Position numbers and translations under genes: made by a program | Assembly: GCF_016827605.1 (NCBI RefSeq) | Contig: NZ_JAEPJQ010000002.1 | Coordinates: 1 to 64,000, forward strand | Length of the DNA: 64,000 nt | Direction: 5' to 3' | From: Hyunsoonleella ulvae | GTDB taxonomy: Bacteria; Bacteroidota; Bacteroidia; Flavobacteriales; Flavobacteriaceae | Shown here: one piece after another, positions 1-7,059 of the stretch | How positions within the stretch are numbered: the stretch's first letter is position 1 | How the letters are laid out: each line of letters opens with the position of its first letter | The notes under the pieces: model-generated | Told to the model about the DNA's origin: nothing | Seen by the model: the letters and a program-made list of their open reading frames with translations, nothing else | Database searches by the model: none

Positions 1-64
1 TCCAACTTCGCTTGTGTATGTCAATACCAATGTATAATTTAGGGGTAGCAGTTTGTCGTTCCAT
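1..64 (-). CDS. IS110-family transposase, 5' end only (runs off window)
   Basis: Reading leftwards from an ATG at 62-64 gives 21 codons before the window edge, beginning MERQTATPKLYIGIDIHKRS. The GIDIHK stretch is the first Asp motif of the RuvC-like DEDD domain of IS110/IS1111 transposases, so this is the N-terminus of a recombinase that continues outside the window. It differs in sequence from the complete IS110 transposase at 32630-33676 (GIDVSK). Its non-coding leader would be 65 to about 118, directly against the structured repeat at 119-245. Family assignment is fairly safe from the motif; subgroup cannot be decided. Confidence 0.7.
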   Translation of the reverse strand, partial: MERQTATPKLYIGIDIHKRSW

Positions 65-118
65 ATCTCTATTTTTTTTTATCATCTTAAAGATACTCGA
101 TAGACTGCTTTTACATAG

Positions 119-245
119 ATGCTAAAATTAATTGCTTGGTACTAGCCTACTTACGAAAATCCTCGCGGATTTTCTATTCCGGTTTTATTTGCTAAGTTAG
201 TTGCTTAAACAACGCAACTAATCTTATACGAGACCGTTACCTATA
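119..245 (+). repeat. attC-like structured repeat A (5' arm truncated)
   Basis: First of a family of ~130-bp repeats. A perfect 8-bp hairpin with a 4-nt loop lies at 155-162/167-174. It is followed by the conserved TTTGCTAA and CTTAAACAACGCAAC segments and a 3' edge gaccGTTACC. The 3' edge GTTACCTATA (236-245) is the exact reverse complement of 770-779, after the next gene. The 5' arm is missing or weak: similarity to copies D and E begins near 119, next to the IS110-family end. The geometry resembles an integron attC site; the functional assignment is inference. Confidence 0.6.
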
Positions 246-316
246 ATTTCCCAAAAAAACTGCTTAATTAATTTATAAGTGAAACAAAAAATTATTCATT
301 AAATAGAAAATAGAGA

Positions 317-778
317 ATGGAAAAATCATTTGAAGAGTACTTTAATGAGACTGATGGTCAACCTTTTAATTATAATGGAAAGAAAATTCAATTATCTCTT
401 CACTTAAAACCAGATAATTTAAGTAAATATCGGATAGATAATTTTCAGACGAAAAGTGATTGGAAACAAGGTATAGTTGTGCGTGCATTAAAAGGAGAAT
501 TACACCATAATGGCACTAAAAATACTGCTTTTGTTTTTTGGCAAGACAATTTTAATGAACATATCGATTTTGAATATATAAATGGTGAAAAACTTATAAT
601 TTATAATGTTTGGGATACTGGAAATGGAGTAATGCAAGCTGGTCATAACGGAGCTGGTATATTTATAGAAGAAACAAATGATGGAGGATTAATTTTTAAT
701 TGTAATGATGCTTTTCCTGATGGAAGTATGAACGATTTGGTGTTTACAATAAAAAAGTTAAATAAAAACTATAGGTAA
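317..778 (+). CDS. hypothetical protein (cassette 1)
   Basis: A 153-residue soluble, acidic protein with no signal peptide or membrane segment. I do not recognise a family. It is rich in aromatic and Asn residues and probably beta-rich (short strands such as AFVFWQDNF, HIDFEYING, AGIFIEETNDGG). It is the only gene between repeats A and B. Its stop codon TAA (776-778) lies inside the GGTAAC core of repeat B, so gene and repeat were packaged as one unit. No clear ribosome binding site is visible; the ATG start follows an AT-rich leader of about 70 bases. Confidence 0.75.
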   Translation: MEKSFEEYFNETDGQPFNYNGKKIQLSLHLKPDNLSKYRIDNFQTKSDWKQGIVVRALKGELHHNGTKNTAFVFWQDNFNEHIDFEYINGEKLIIYNVWDTGNGVMQAGHNGAGIFIEETNDGGLIFNCNDAFPDGSMNDLVFTIKKLNKNYR

Positions 779-907
779 CATTGTGTATAATTCATTGCTA
801 GTAAAGGCTTACTTGCGAAAGTCCTTGCGGACTTTCTATCTGTTATTTATTTGCTAACTTTTGTGCTTGAACACGCAACGAAATCATACACTAGACCGTT
901 ACCACAC
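774..907 (+). repeat. attC-like structured repeat B
   Basis: Runs from GGTAAC (774-779) to GTTACC (898-903). Nested pairing arms are visible: GTGTATAATT (783-792) against AATCATACAC (882-891) with one mismatch, and a perfect 8-bp hairpin at 817-824/829-836 with loop TTGC. The outer 3' sequence GTTACCACAC (898-907) pairs not with this repeat's own start but with GTGTGGTAAC at 1641-1650, after the next genes. That is how cassette ends behave in integrons. Confidence 0.65.
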
Positions 908-909
908 AT

Positions 910-1209
910 TTGAAAAAAGCAATAGTCATAACATTAACAACAATTCTGGTTTTAACATTCATAGTTTTATCAATGGGGGGTGGACACGGATTTTTTTGGC
1001 CAGCTAAAATAGTTTATCCATACTCAATGATTATAAGCGTACTGAATAATCAAATCGGAATTTTGGCAATCATTATTGCAATTGTTCAAGTTCCTATCTA
1101 CGGAATTTTAATGACTAAAAAACCTAAATGGACAATCTTAATATTCGGAATTCATATCATTTCAGCAATCATCTGTCTGAATTTACCAACTGATACTTTT
1201 AGCGGATAA
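910..1209 (+). CDS. small membrane protein (cassette 2, first gene)
   Basis: A 99-residue hydrophobic protein with three predicted membrane segments (about residues 4-24, 47-66 and 75-93) and no recognised family. The reading frame starts with TTG at 910-912, only two bases after the cassette-edge sequence GTTACCACAC, so there is no room for a normal ribosome binding site. Translation may be leaderless or the real start may differ. It is followed after one base by the next membrane protein, and the two probably form a pair. Confidence 0.6.
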   Translation: MKKAIVITLTTILVLTFIVLSMGGGHGFFWPAKIVYPYSMIISVLNNQIGILAIIIAIVQVPIYGILMTKKPKWTILIFGIHIISAIICLNLPTDTFSG

Positions 1210-1210
1210 A

Positions 1211-1621
1211 ATGGAAAAGGGAATTTTACAGAGTTTGCTATTTTATGGAATAGGGTTTGGAATTGCAGGAATAGCTTATGCGATTATTGGAAACCCATAT
1301 ATTCACGCACCAGGAATTCATCATCTGATTTTATTTTTGACATTAGTAATCGGACTAATTTGGAACTTTATAAGTATTGGAACTTTCTTTTTCAAGGCAA
1401 AGACGGAGAAATTAAAAGGAATAATAATTTCGAATAGCTTAATAATAATTAGTTGTTTTTTATATGTTGCAATTCCAATTTATTTAGAATCAAACGAAAA
1501 AACATTTATTGAATCTGACTTTGTGCGGACGGAAATTAAAGGAGATACGACTAAATTATATCACAACGATAATCTGATTTATATCAAAGTAAAAGATTCT
1601 GTGATTTTAGATTTAAGATAA
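1211..1621 (+). CDS. small membrane protein (cassette 2, second gene)
   Basis: A 136-residue protein with about three membrane segments (roughly residues 7-27, 36-58 and 70-92) and a short soluble C-terminal tail of about 45 residues. No family recognised. It starts with ATG one base after the stop of the preceding membrane gene, which indicates co-translation. The two genes share one cassette, ending at the 10-bp sequence GTGTGGTAAC (1641-1650) that mirrors the cassette's 5' edge. A two-gene membrane pair could be an immunity or transport module, but nothing in the sequence proves it. Confidence 0.65.
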   Translation: MEKGILQSLLFYGIGFGIAGIAYAIIGNPYIHAPGIHHLILFLTLVIGLIWNFISIGTFFFKAKTEKLKGIIISNSLIIISCFLYVAIPIYLESNEKTFIESDFVRTEIKGDTTKLYHNDNLIYIKVKDSVILDLR

Positions 1622-1640
1622 ACATAAAATGAATAAAAAC

Positions 1641-1781
1641 GTGTGGTAACAATGTGTCCAATGTTCATTGCTAGTTATAGCTTACTTACGAAAGTCCTAG
1701 CGGACTTTCTATCTGTGATTTATTTGCTAACTTTCGTACTCAAACCACGCAACGAAATCATACACTAGACCGTTGGCAATA
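1641..1781 (+). repeat. attC-like structured repeat C
   Basis: Starts with GTGTGGTAAC (exact inverse of 898-907) and ends with GTTGGCAATA (1772-1781). It contains the family signature: GCTTACTTACG, then an 8-bp hairpin GAAAGTCC/GGACTTTC with a short loop (TAGC), TTTGCTAACTTT, CACGCAACGAAATCATACAC and TAGACCGTT. The internal arms are nearly identical to repeat B while the outermost edges differ and match the neighbouring cassettes instead. Confidence 0.65.
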
Positions 1782-1857
1782 ATTTAAAACTCACGTCCTG
1801 AAAGAACAATTATTTGAAATAACAACAGACGATAACGAAAGAATAGCGCTTTGGAAA

Positions 1858-2733
1858 TTGAACCCGAAAACCAAGTCTAAAAAGCATATTTTTTTGACTC
1901 ACGGAACTTTTTCTAACAGAAAAATATGTTCTGGAATTGCTTCTTATCTGACTGACCAAGGATTTACTTGTTGGTTAATGGAATGGCGAAATCACGGAGA
2001 AAGTTCAAAAGCCAAAAATAATTTTGACTTCGAGACGATTGCAAAATATGACCTTAAATCCACATTTGAATTTCTTTTCAAGGACCGAAATATTAATAGT
2101 ATAGATTGTTTAGCTCATAGTGGTGGCGGAATTGCACTAACAATGTTCTTAATCAACAATCCAAATTATCAACCAAAAATTAATAGCATTACATTATTTG
2201 GAGTTCAAGCTTTCGGAGCTGGAACTGAATTTAATAATCGAATGAAAATTTTGGCGAGTAAATATTTGACAGCCTTGTTAGGAGTTGTTCCGGCTAAAAC
2301 AGCTGGCTCAACTGAACATAGTGAAAGCTATTACACGATGAAACAATGGTTCAATTGGAATTTAAAACAGAACTTCATAGGAGAAAATGGATTTGACTAT
2401 TTGAACGAAATGAAAAAAATAAAAATTCCGATTTTATCAATATGTGCGAGCGGAGATAATTTTATTGCACCAAAAGTCGGTTGTGAGAAATATCTAAATG
2501 CCTTTGAAAATTCAGAAAACCAATTGATTTATCTATCAAAAGAAAATGGAAATCTTGAAAATTACAATCATAGTAGAATACTAAAATCTCAAAATTCAAA
2601 GAAAGAAATCTGGCCAATTGTAACTGAATGGATAAATAAAAAAAACTATTGCCAACAATGCTATAATTCATTGCTAGTAAAGGCTTACTTACGAAAATTC
2701 CGCTGGAATTTTCTATCCGTGATTATTTGCTAA
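1858..2733 (+). CDS. alpha/beta hydrolase (cassette 3)
   Basis: A serine hydrolase of the alpha/beta fold. Visible features are the oxyanion segment FLTHGTFSN, the nucleophile elbow LAHSGGG (A-H-S-G-G), an Asp region CASGDNF and a His in YNHSRIL, in the usual order. Substrate unknown. The frame is open upstream of the TTG at 1858 to about 1783 and encodes a plausible conserved N-terminus (KEQLFEITTDDNERIALWKL), so the true start may be a non-ATG codon near 1798. The last ~27 codons read through repeat D (from about 2650), so the native C-terminus probably ends near NKKNYC and the tail is repeat-encoded. Confidence 0.7.
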   Translation: MNPKTKSKKHIFLTHGTFSNRKICSGIASYLTDQGFTCWLMEWRNHGESSKAKNNFDFETIAKYDLKSTFEFLFKDRNINSIDCLAHSGGGIALTMFLINNPNYQPKINSITLFGVQAFGAGTEFNNRMKILASKYLTALLGVVPAKTAGSTEHSESYYTMKQWFNWNLKQNFIGENGFDYLNEMKKIKIPILSICASGDNFIAPKVGCEKYLNAFENSENQLIYLSKENGNLENYNHSRILKSQNSKKEIWPIVTEWINKKNYCQQCYNSLLVKAYLRKFRWNFLSVIIC

Positions 2734-2784
2734 CTTTAGTGCTTAAACAACGTAACGAAATCATACACTTTACCGTTGTAGCCA
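2647..2784 (+). repeat. attC-like structured repeat D
   Basis: Starts with TATTGCCAAC (2647-2656), the exact reverse complement of GTTGGCAATA at 1772-1781, and ends with GTTGTAGCCA (2775-2784). The central hairpin is GAAAATTCC/GGAATTTTC with a short loop (GCT). The flanking conserved arms match repeats B and C. The hydrolase frame continues into it, which means the repeat is also the coding 3' end of that gene. Confidence 0.65.
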
Positions 2785-2793
2785 ATTTGAGAA

Positions 2794-3543
2794 ATGACAG
2801 AATTCCTCACAAAATATATTTTAAAGAAATGGTGGTTACCATTTTTATTGTTCATTTTGTCGTCTTTGAGTGTTTTAGTTCTAATCTCATCCTCGAATAA
2901 AATATTACTCAATATTTCGGACTATTTTTTTCTATTTACTATTATCCTATTGCTTATAGCTGGATTTTGGCAATTAAGTAAAGGAAAGTGGTATATCGGA
3001 ATACTGCAATTAGGAACTTTATTTGTTGGTGTTTTATGGATAATTTTCATTGTTTCTTTTATGTCTATGTTCGGACCAGACACAGACACTTTTGCGAATA
3101 ACCTGAAGCTACCTGAAAACGTAGAATTGGACAAACCAATCGACCTATTGCATGGAGATGATTTTGAATGGCTTCGACCTGAATCAACTATTCAAAGAAA
3201 AAACTTTGATTTCCAATTGTATGCTTCCTTTCAACCAGGACTTTACGAATACGATTTTTGGACTGATAAAGAAATGAATGGAATAGCTTATCTAAAAGTT
3301 TTTGAAATTACGCAAGAAGTACAACTTTCCGAATCTAGATTAACAGAACGTTCCTCAATCAGAATAGAAAACACTAATGGAGAATTAAAAAAATTTGGAA
3401 CAACTGACCATTTTACAATTTATGAAGGAGATTGGGGAAAACCGTATGGAGCTAGATTTGAATTATGGTTTAAACCAAATGGTAAATCATCTGAAAAAAA
3501 GATTTTGGAAAAGAACTATGTTGTTGAGGGATGGATGAGATAA
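2794..3543 (+). CDS. membrane protein with extracytoplasmic domain (cassette 4)
   Basis: A 249-residue protein with three N-terminal membrane segments (about 12-34, 42-60 and 69-91), then a ~150-residue soluble domain. This domain contains GLYEYDFWTDKEMNG and FELWFKPNGKSSEKK, probably beta-rich and outside the membrane. No family recognised. The ATG lies ten bases after the cassette edge GTTGTAGCCA, again leaving little or no leader. The cassette closes at TGGCTACAAC (3548-3557). Confidence 0.65.
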   Translation: MTEFLTKYILKKWWLPFLLFILSSLSVLVLISSSNKILLNISDYFFLFTIILLLIAGFWQLSKGKWYIGILQLGTLFVGVLWIIFIVSFMSMFGPDTDTFANNLKLPENVELDKPIDLLHGDDFEWLRPESTIQRKNFDFQLYASFQPGLYEYDFWTDKEMNGIAYLKVFEITQEVQLSESRLTERSSIRIENTNGELKKFGTTDHFTIYEGDWGKPYGARFELWFKPNGKSSEKKILEKNYVVEGWMR

Positions 3544-3547
3544 AAAC

Positions 3548-3600
3548 TGGCTACAACAAGTTGTATAAAAATAATTGCTTGGTCTACCCTTACACGAACC
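3548..3600 (+). repeat. attC-like structured repeat E, truncated
   Basis: Begins with TGGCTACAAC, the exact inverse of GTTGTAGCCA at 2775-2784, followed by the left arm (TTGTATAAAAATAATTGCTTGG, CTACCCTTACACGAA). Similarity to the family stops at about 3600, before the central hairpin, and the stable flank (a DUF1684 gene) begins. This is the right end of the array. Confidence 0.5.
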
Positions 3601-3613
3601 ACTCAAAATAGAA

Positions 3614-4219
3614 TTACCCTTTATCAAAAGCCTTGACTCCAGCCTCTACCCTAGTTTTTAAATAATTTTCTCTAGGTACTACAGGACACGAATATTTATC
3701 GTTGTATGCACAGTATGGATTATAAGCGGTATTAAAATCAATAATCATTCTATTACCCTCAGGAATTGAAGTATCAATATAACGTCCGCCCCCATAACTT
3801 TCTAAACCATTTGTTTCATCCAGAAATGGTAAAAATAATTGGGTGTTCCTTACTTTACCCATAACCAATTCTTGATTTTGATAAATGTTAAGCATAAAAG
3901 ACTTACCATTTAAAGTAAAGGTCAACTCTCCATATTTTACATAAATAGGCCTTCTTTTAGTCGTAGTTTTCATTTTAAAAGGTTCCTCATTTGGGGTACG
4001 CTTAAATGTAGCGGAAACAACATAAGAGGAATCAAACTTAAAAAAATCCAGTCCCTCAAAATGTTTTAAATCTTTCTTTTTTAAAGGAGACGTAGAGGCA
4101 TCTTTATAAAAAGCGTTTAATTCTCTTTGGAATTTGGTTTCCCCTATTATAGGACGCTTTTTTTGAGCACAGGATGTGAGTATAAAAAGTATACCCATTG
4201 TTAAAACTAATCGCTTCAT
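3614..4219 (-). CDS. DUF1684 family lipoprotein
   Basis: A 201-residue predicted lipoprotein with signal peptide and lipobox FILTSCAQ, so exported and lipid-anchored. The C-terminal hallmark NPYCAYNDKYSCPVVPREN is the diagnostic signature of DUF1684, a family common in Bacteroidota whose function is unknown. Length is normal. It is transcribed alone, towards the cassette array, from a TAnnTTTG-type promoter at 4238-4245. Confidence 0.88.
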   Translation of the reverse strand: MKRLVLTMGILFILTSCAQKKRPIIGETKFQRELNAFYKDASTSPLKKKDLKHFEGLDFFKFDSSYVVSATFKRTPNEEPFKMKTTTKRRPIYVKYGELTFTLNGKSFMLNIYQNQELVMGKVRNTQLFLPFLDETNGLESYGGGRYIDTSIPEGNRMIIDFNTAYNPYCAYNDKYSCPVVPRENYLKTRVEAGVKAFDKG

Positions 4220-4237
4220 TTTAAAATATAATCAGAC

Positions 4238-4245
4238 CAAAAATA
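4238..4245 (-). promoter_or_regulatory. -7 element (TATTTTTG) for DUF1684 gene
   Basis: On the minus strand this reads TATTTTTG, matching the Bacteroidota sigma-70 -7 consensus TAnnTTTG, 19 bases upstream of the ATG at 4219. No convincing -33 element was identified. Confidence 0.45.
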
Positions 4246-4402
4246 CAACTTAAGTTATTTTTTCCTAGTTTTGAGCTTTCAAAATAAAAAAATGCGTTAC
4301 AACGTCACAATTTGTAGAAAACAATGGACCACTTCTTTAAAGAAAAGAGGACGGACTTGTTATATATTGTGATGTGATTAAATAAACGCTTACAGATATA
4401 TT

Positions 4403-4440
4403 AAAAGTCCGACTTCATACCAGTCGGACTTTTTGTTTTT
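4403..4440 (+). terminator. strong hairpin with T-tract in a divergent intergenic region
   Basis: A perfect 12-bp stem (AAAAGTCCGACT at 4403-4414 with AGTCGGACTTTT at 4422-4433), 7-nt loop, followed by TTTTGTTTTT. It has the form of an intrinsic terminator on the plus strand, yet no recognised plus-strand gene lies upstream within the region 4220-4400. It could end an unannotated small RNA or act as a leader attenuator for the MFS gene at 4501. Confidence 0.6.
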
Positions 4441-4500
4441 AAAAGCTTTTCAAAACAACCCAGAAAATTATATGTAGAAAAATTACAATACTTAGAACTA

Positions 4501-5712
4501 ATGAAAACACTGTTCAACAATTATCTAAATACATTTAAAGGCTTATCAACCGAAGTATGGTGGCTCGCCCTAATCACATTAATAAATAGAGCTGGCACTA
4601 TGGTAATTCCTTTCCTATCGTTGTATTTAACCGAAGATTTACACATTTCTGAAAGTAATGTAGGCACCATAATGGCATGCTTTGGTTTGGGGTCTGTAGT
4701 TGGTTCATGGCTGGGAGGGAAATTAACCGATAAAATTGGATACTACAAAGTTATGGTAAGAAGCCTAATTAGTACAGGTGTTTTATTTATTGGTTTACAA
4801 TTTTTAAACACGTTTTACAGCTTGTGTTTAGGTATATTTTTAGTGATGGTTGTGGCAGATATGTTTCGTCCTGCTATGTTTGTAGCATTAAGTGCCTACA
4901 GTAAACCAGAGAACAAAACACGTAGTGTAACCCTTATTCGTTTGGCAATTAATTTAGGGTTTTCGGCAGGACCAGCAGTAGGCGGCATTATTATTACCGC
5001 AATGGGGTACGCAGGGCTATTCTGGGTAGATGGTATTACTTGCATCCTAGCAACCATTTTGCTTGTATTTGTACTTAATCCTAAAACATCTAAAGAACAA
5101 GATGAAATAAAGGTTAAGAATCCCAAACCTGCATACCAAGATAAAGCGTTTTTGCTCTTTTTAGTAGCGATGTTTTTGTTTGGTTTTATATTTCTACAAT
5201 ACTTTTCTACAATGCCATTGTATTATAGAGATAGACATGCTTTGAGTAAAATTGAGATAGGCTTACTCTTAGGCATGAACGGTTTTGTGATTTTTCTGTT
5301 AGAAATGCCATTGATAACTTGGTTAGAAAACAAAAGGTGGTCTAAAGTATCATTAATTCTGTTTGGCGCATTTTTAACCGCACTTAGCTTTTTGGTATTA
5401 AACTTAAGCTCTTGGACCGGCGTGCTTGTTATAGGAATGTTACTCATGACAATTGGAGAAATGATTGCTTTTCCTTTTTCTAACGCCTTTGCCTATAATC
5501 GTGCCAAGAAAGGAAATCAGGGAGAATTTATGGCCTTATACACAATATCTTTTTCATTATCCCACATATTTAGCCATAAAACAGGTATGGAAATGATAGC
5601 ACATTTAGATTATGATAATACTTGGTATATCATTGCAGGAATAGGTGGTATTTGCGTATTTTTATTGTTCATTTTAAATAATTATTTACGCATTAAAAAA
5701 AGGATTGCTTAA
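4501..5712 (+). CDS. MFS transporter
   Basis: A 403-residue protein with about 12 membrane segments and the major facilitator motif GGKLTDKIGYYKV between segments 2 and 3 (motif A type, residues about 77-89). Overall pattern resembles MdtH-like drug/proton antiporters, so efflux of a small molecule is the likely role, with unknown substrate. The stop codon overlaps the start of the next gene by one base (TAATG), and the next gene is followed at 3 bases by a VOC protein, so the three form one operon. Confidence 0.85.
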   Translation: MKTLFNNYLNTFKGLSTEVWWLALITLINRAGTMVIPFLSLYLTEDLHISESNVGTIMACFGLGSVVGSWLGGKLTDKIGYYKVMVRSLISTGVLFIGLQFLNTFYSLCLGIFLVMVVADMFRPAMFVALSAYSKPENKTRSVTLIRLAINLGFSAGPAVGGIIITAMGYAGLFWVDGITCILATILLVFVLNPKTSKEQDEIKVKNPKPAYQDKAFLLFLVAMFLFGFIFLQYFSTMPLYYRDRHALSKIEIGLLLGMNGFVIFLLEMPLITWLENKRWSKVSLILFGAFLTALSFLVLNLSSWTGVLVIGMLLMTIGEMIAFPFSNAFAYNRAKKGNQGEFMALYTISFSLSHIFSHKTGMEMIAHLDYDNTWYIIAGIGGICVFLLFILNNYLRIKKRIA

Positions 5713-6677
5713 TGAAGGATGTGATTATAATTGGAGGTGGTCCTATAGGAATTGCCTGTGCACTAGAATGTAAAAAACGAAACTGGAATTATATAATTAT
5801 TGAAAAGGGAGCATTAACCAACTCCCTTTTTAATTACCCTAAGAACATGACTTTTTTCTCCACATCAGAAAAACTGGAGATAGATAACATTCCTTTTATT
5901 AGCAAAAACCCTAAACCCAATAGGGATGAGGCTTTAGAATATTACCGTAGAGTTGCTACTTCTAATGCAATTAACATTAACTTATTTGAAAAGGTTGAAG
6001 CTGTTTCTAAGACAAATAATTATTTTAAAGTCCAAACAGACAAAGTAGCATACCAAACAAAGAACATCATCATAGCGACTGGATTTTACGATATACCCAA
6101 TTTACTGGATGTTCCAGGTGAAAATCTGCCAAAAGTAACACATTATTACAAAGAAGCACATCCTTACGCAATGCAAAATACAGTTATAGTTGGTGCCAGT
6201 AATTCTTCTGTTGATGCAGCTTTAGAGATTTATAGAAAAGGTGGTAACGTTACTATGATTGTACGAGGAGAAAATATAGGTAAACGTGTAAAATACTGGG
6301 TACGCCCAGATATTATCAATCGTATTGAAGAAGGAAGCATTAACGCCCACTTTAATGCTGAAATTTTAGAAATTACAGAACGGGAAGTCATATTTAAATC
6401 GTCTCAAGGTGTGCAACATATTCCTAACGATTTTGTTATTGCACTTACTGGCTATAAACCCAATTTTGATTTGTTAAACCAAATAGGTATTACGCAAACC
6501 AATGATGAAAAACACTTACCAAAATATAACCCTGAAACCATGGAAACCAATATTAAGGGCGTGTATTTGGCAGGTGTTATTTGTGGAGGAATGGAAACCC
6601 ATAAATGGTTTATAGAAAATAGTAGGATACATGCTAAACAAATTGCAGCCCATATGCAAACATCTTTTACCAGTTAA
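5712..6677 (+). CDS. YpdA-family bacillithiol disulfide reductase-like flavoprotein
   Basis: A 321-residue pyridine nucleotide-disulfide oxidoreductase-fold protein. The N-terminal FAD dinucleotide motif is IIGGGPIGIACALE (residues 6-19). The segment YPKNMTFFSTSEKLEI is characteristic of the YpdA/Bdr family, and a second nucleotide site lies at VIVGASNSSVDAA. There is no CxxC redox pair, as is usual in this family. In bacillithiol producers the enzyme reduces oxidised bacillithiol with NADPH; whether this organism makes bacillithiol cannot be seen here. Translationally coupled to the MFS gene upstream. Confidence 0.8.
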   Translation: MKDVIIIGGGPIGIACALECKKRNWNYIIIEKGALTNSLFNYPKNMTFFSTSEKLEIDNIPFISKNPKPNRDEALEYYRRVATSNAININLFEKVEAVSKTNNYFKVQTDKVAYQTKNIIIATGFYDIPNLLDVPGENLPKVTHYYKEAHPYAMQNTVIVGASNSSVDAALEIYRKGGNVTMIVRGENIGKRVKYWVRPDIINRIEEGSINAHFNAEILEITEREVIFKSSQGVQHIPNDFVIALTGYKPNFDLLNQIGITQTNDEKHLPKYNPETMETNIKGVYLAGVICGGMETHKWFIENSRIHAKQIAAHMQTSFTS

Positions 6678-6680
6678 GTT

Positions 6681-7055
6681 ATGGATCTAAATCAAATCAC
6701 AATCCCATCTTTAGATGTAGAAAGTGCCATAGGTTTTTATGAAACTTTAGGTTTAAAGCTTATAGTAAAGGCCTTGCCAAAATACGTACGTTTTGAATGT
6801 CCTGATGGTAATAGCACCTTCTCTATCCATCATGTAGAGGAACTTCCAAAAGGAAATAAAATTACTATTTATTTTGAGGACGATCATCTAGATAATTTAG
6901 TAAGCCAACTTCAAGTAAAAGGTATTGTATTTGATAGCTTACCCGAAGATAAACCATGGCTTTGGAGAGAAGCACATTTAAAAGATATGGACGGAAACAA
7001 CATTATACTTTACAACGCAGGGCAGCATAGAAAAAACCCGCCTTGGCGCATTTAA
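6681..7055 (+). CDS. VOC (glyoxalase/bleomycin-resistance) family protein
   Basis: A 124-residue single-module vicinal oxygen chelate protein: N-terminal ITIPSLDVESAIGFYETLGL, then a C-terminal half ending KDMDGNNIILYNAG, the usual VOC strand with an NxxxLY-type ending. Substrate not predictable. It follows the YpdA-type reductase by 3 bases. The context (efflux pump, thiol-related flavoprotein, VOC protein) suggests stress or electrophile handling, but this is inference. Confidence 0.8.
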   Translation: MDLNQITIPSLDVESAIGFYETLGLKLIVKALPKYVRFECPDGNSTFSIHHVEELPKGNKITIYFEDDHLDNLVSQLQVKGIVFDSLPEDKPWLWREAHLKDMDGNNIILYNAGQHRKNPPWRI

Positions 7056-7059
7056 AACG

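Noticed and set aside
119-3600. CRISPR array as explanation for the repeated segments
   Set aside because: Repeats are ~130 bp, diverged, with genes of 0.5-0.9 kb between them rather than short spacers, and no cas gene is present.
119-3600. Repeats A-E as MITEs or IS remnants
   Set aside because: MITEs would have fixed terminal inverted repeats and target duplications. Here the termini change at every copy and match across the adjoining gene, which fits cassettes better.
4291-4371. 26-codon frame MRYNVTICRKQ... between divergent genes
   Set aside because: Too short, no supporting start context and no known family. The hairpin downstream is better explained by a small RNA or attenuator.
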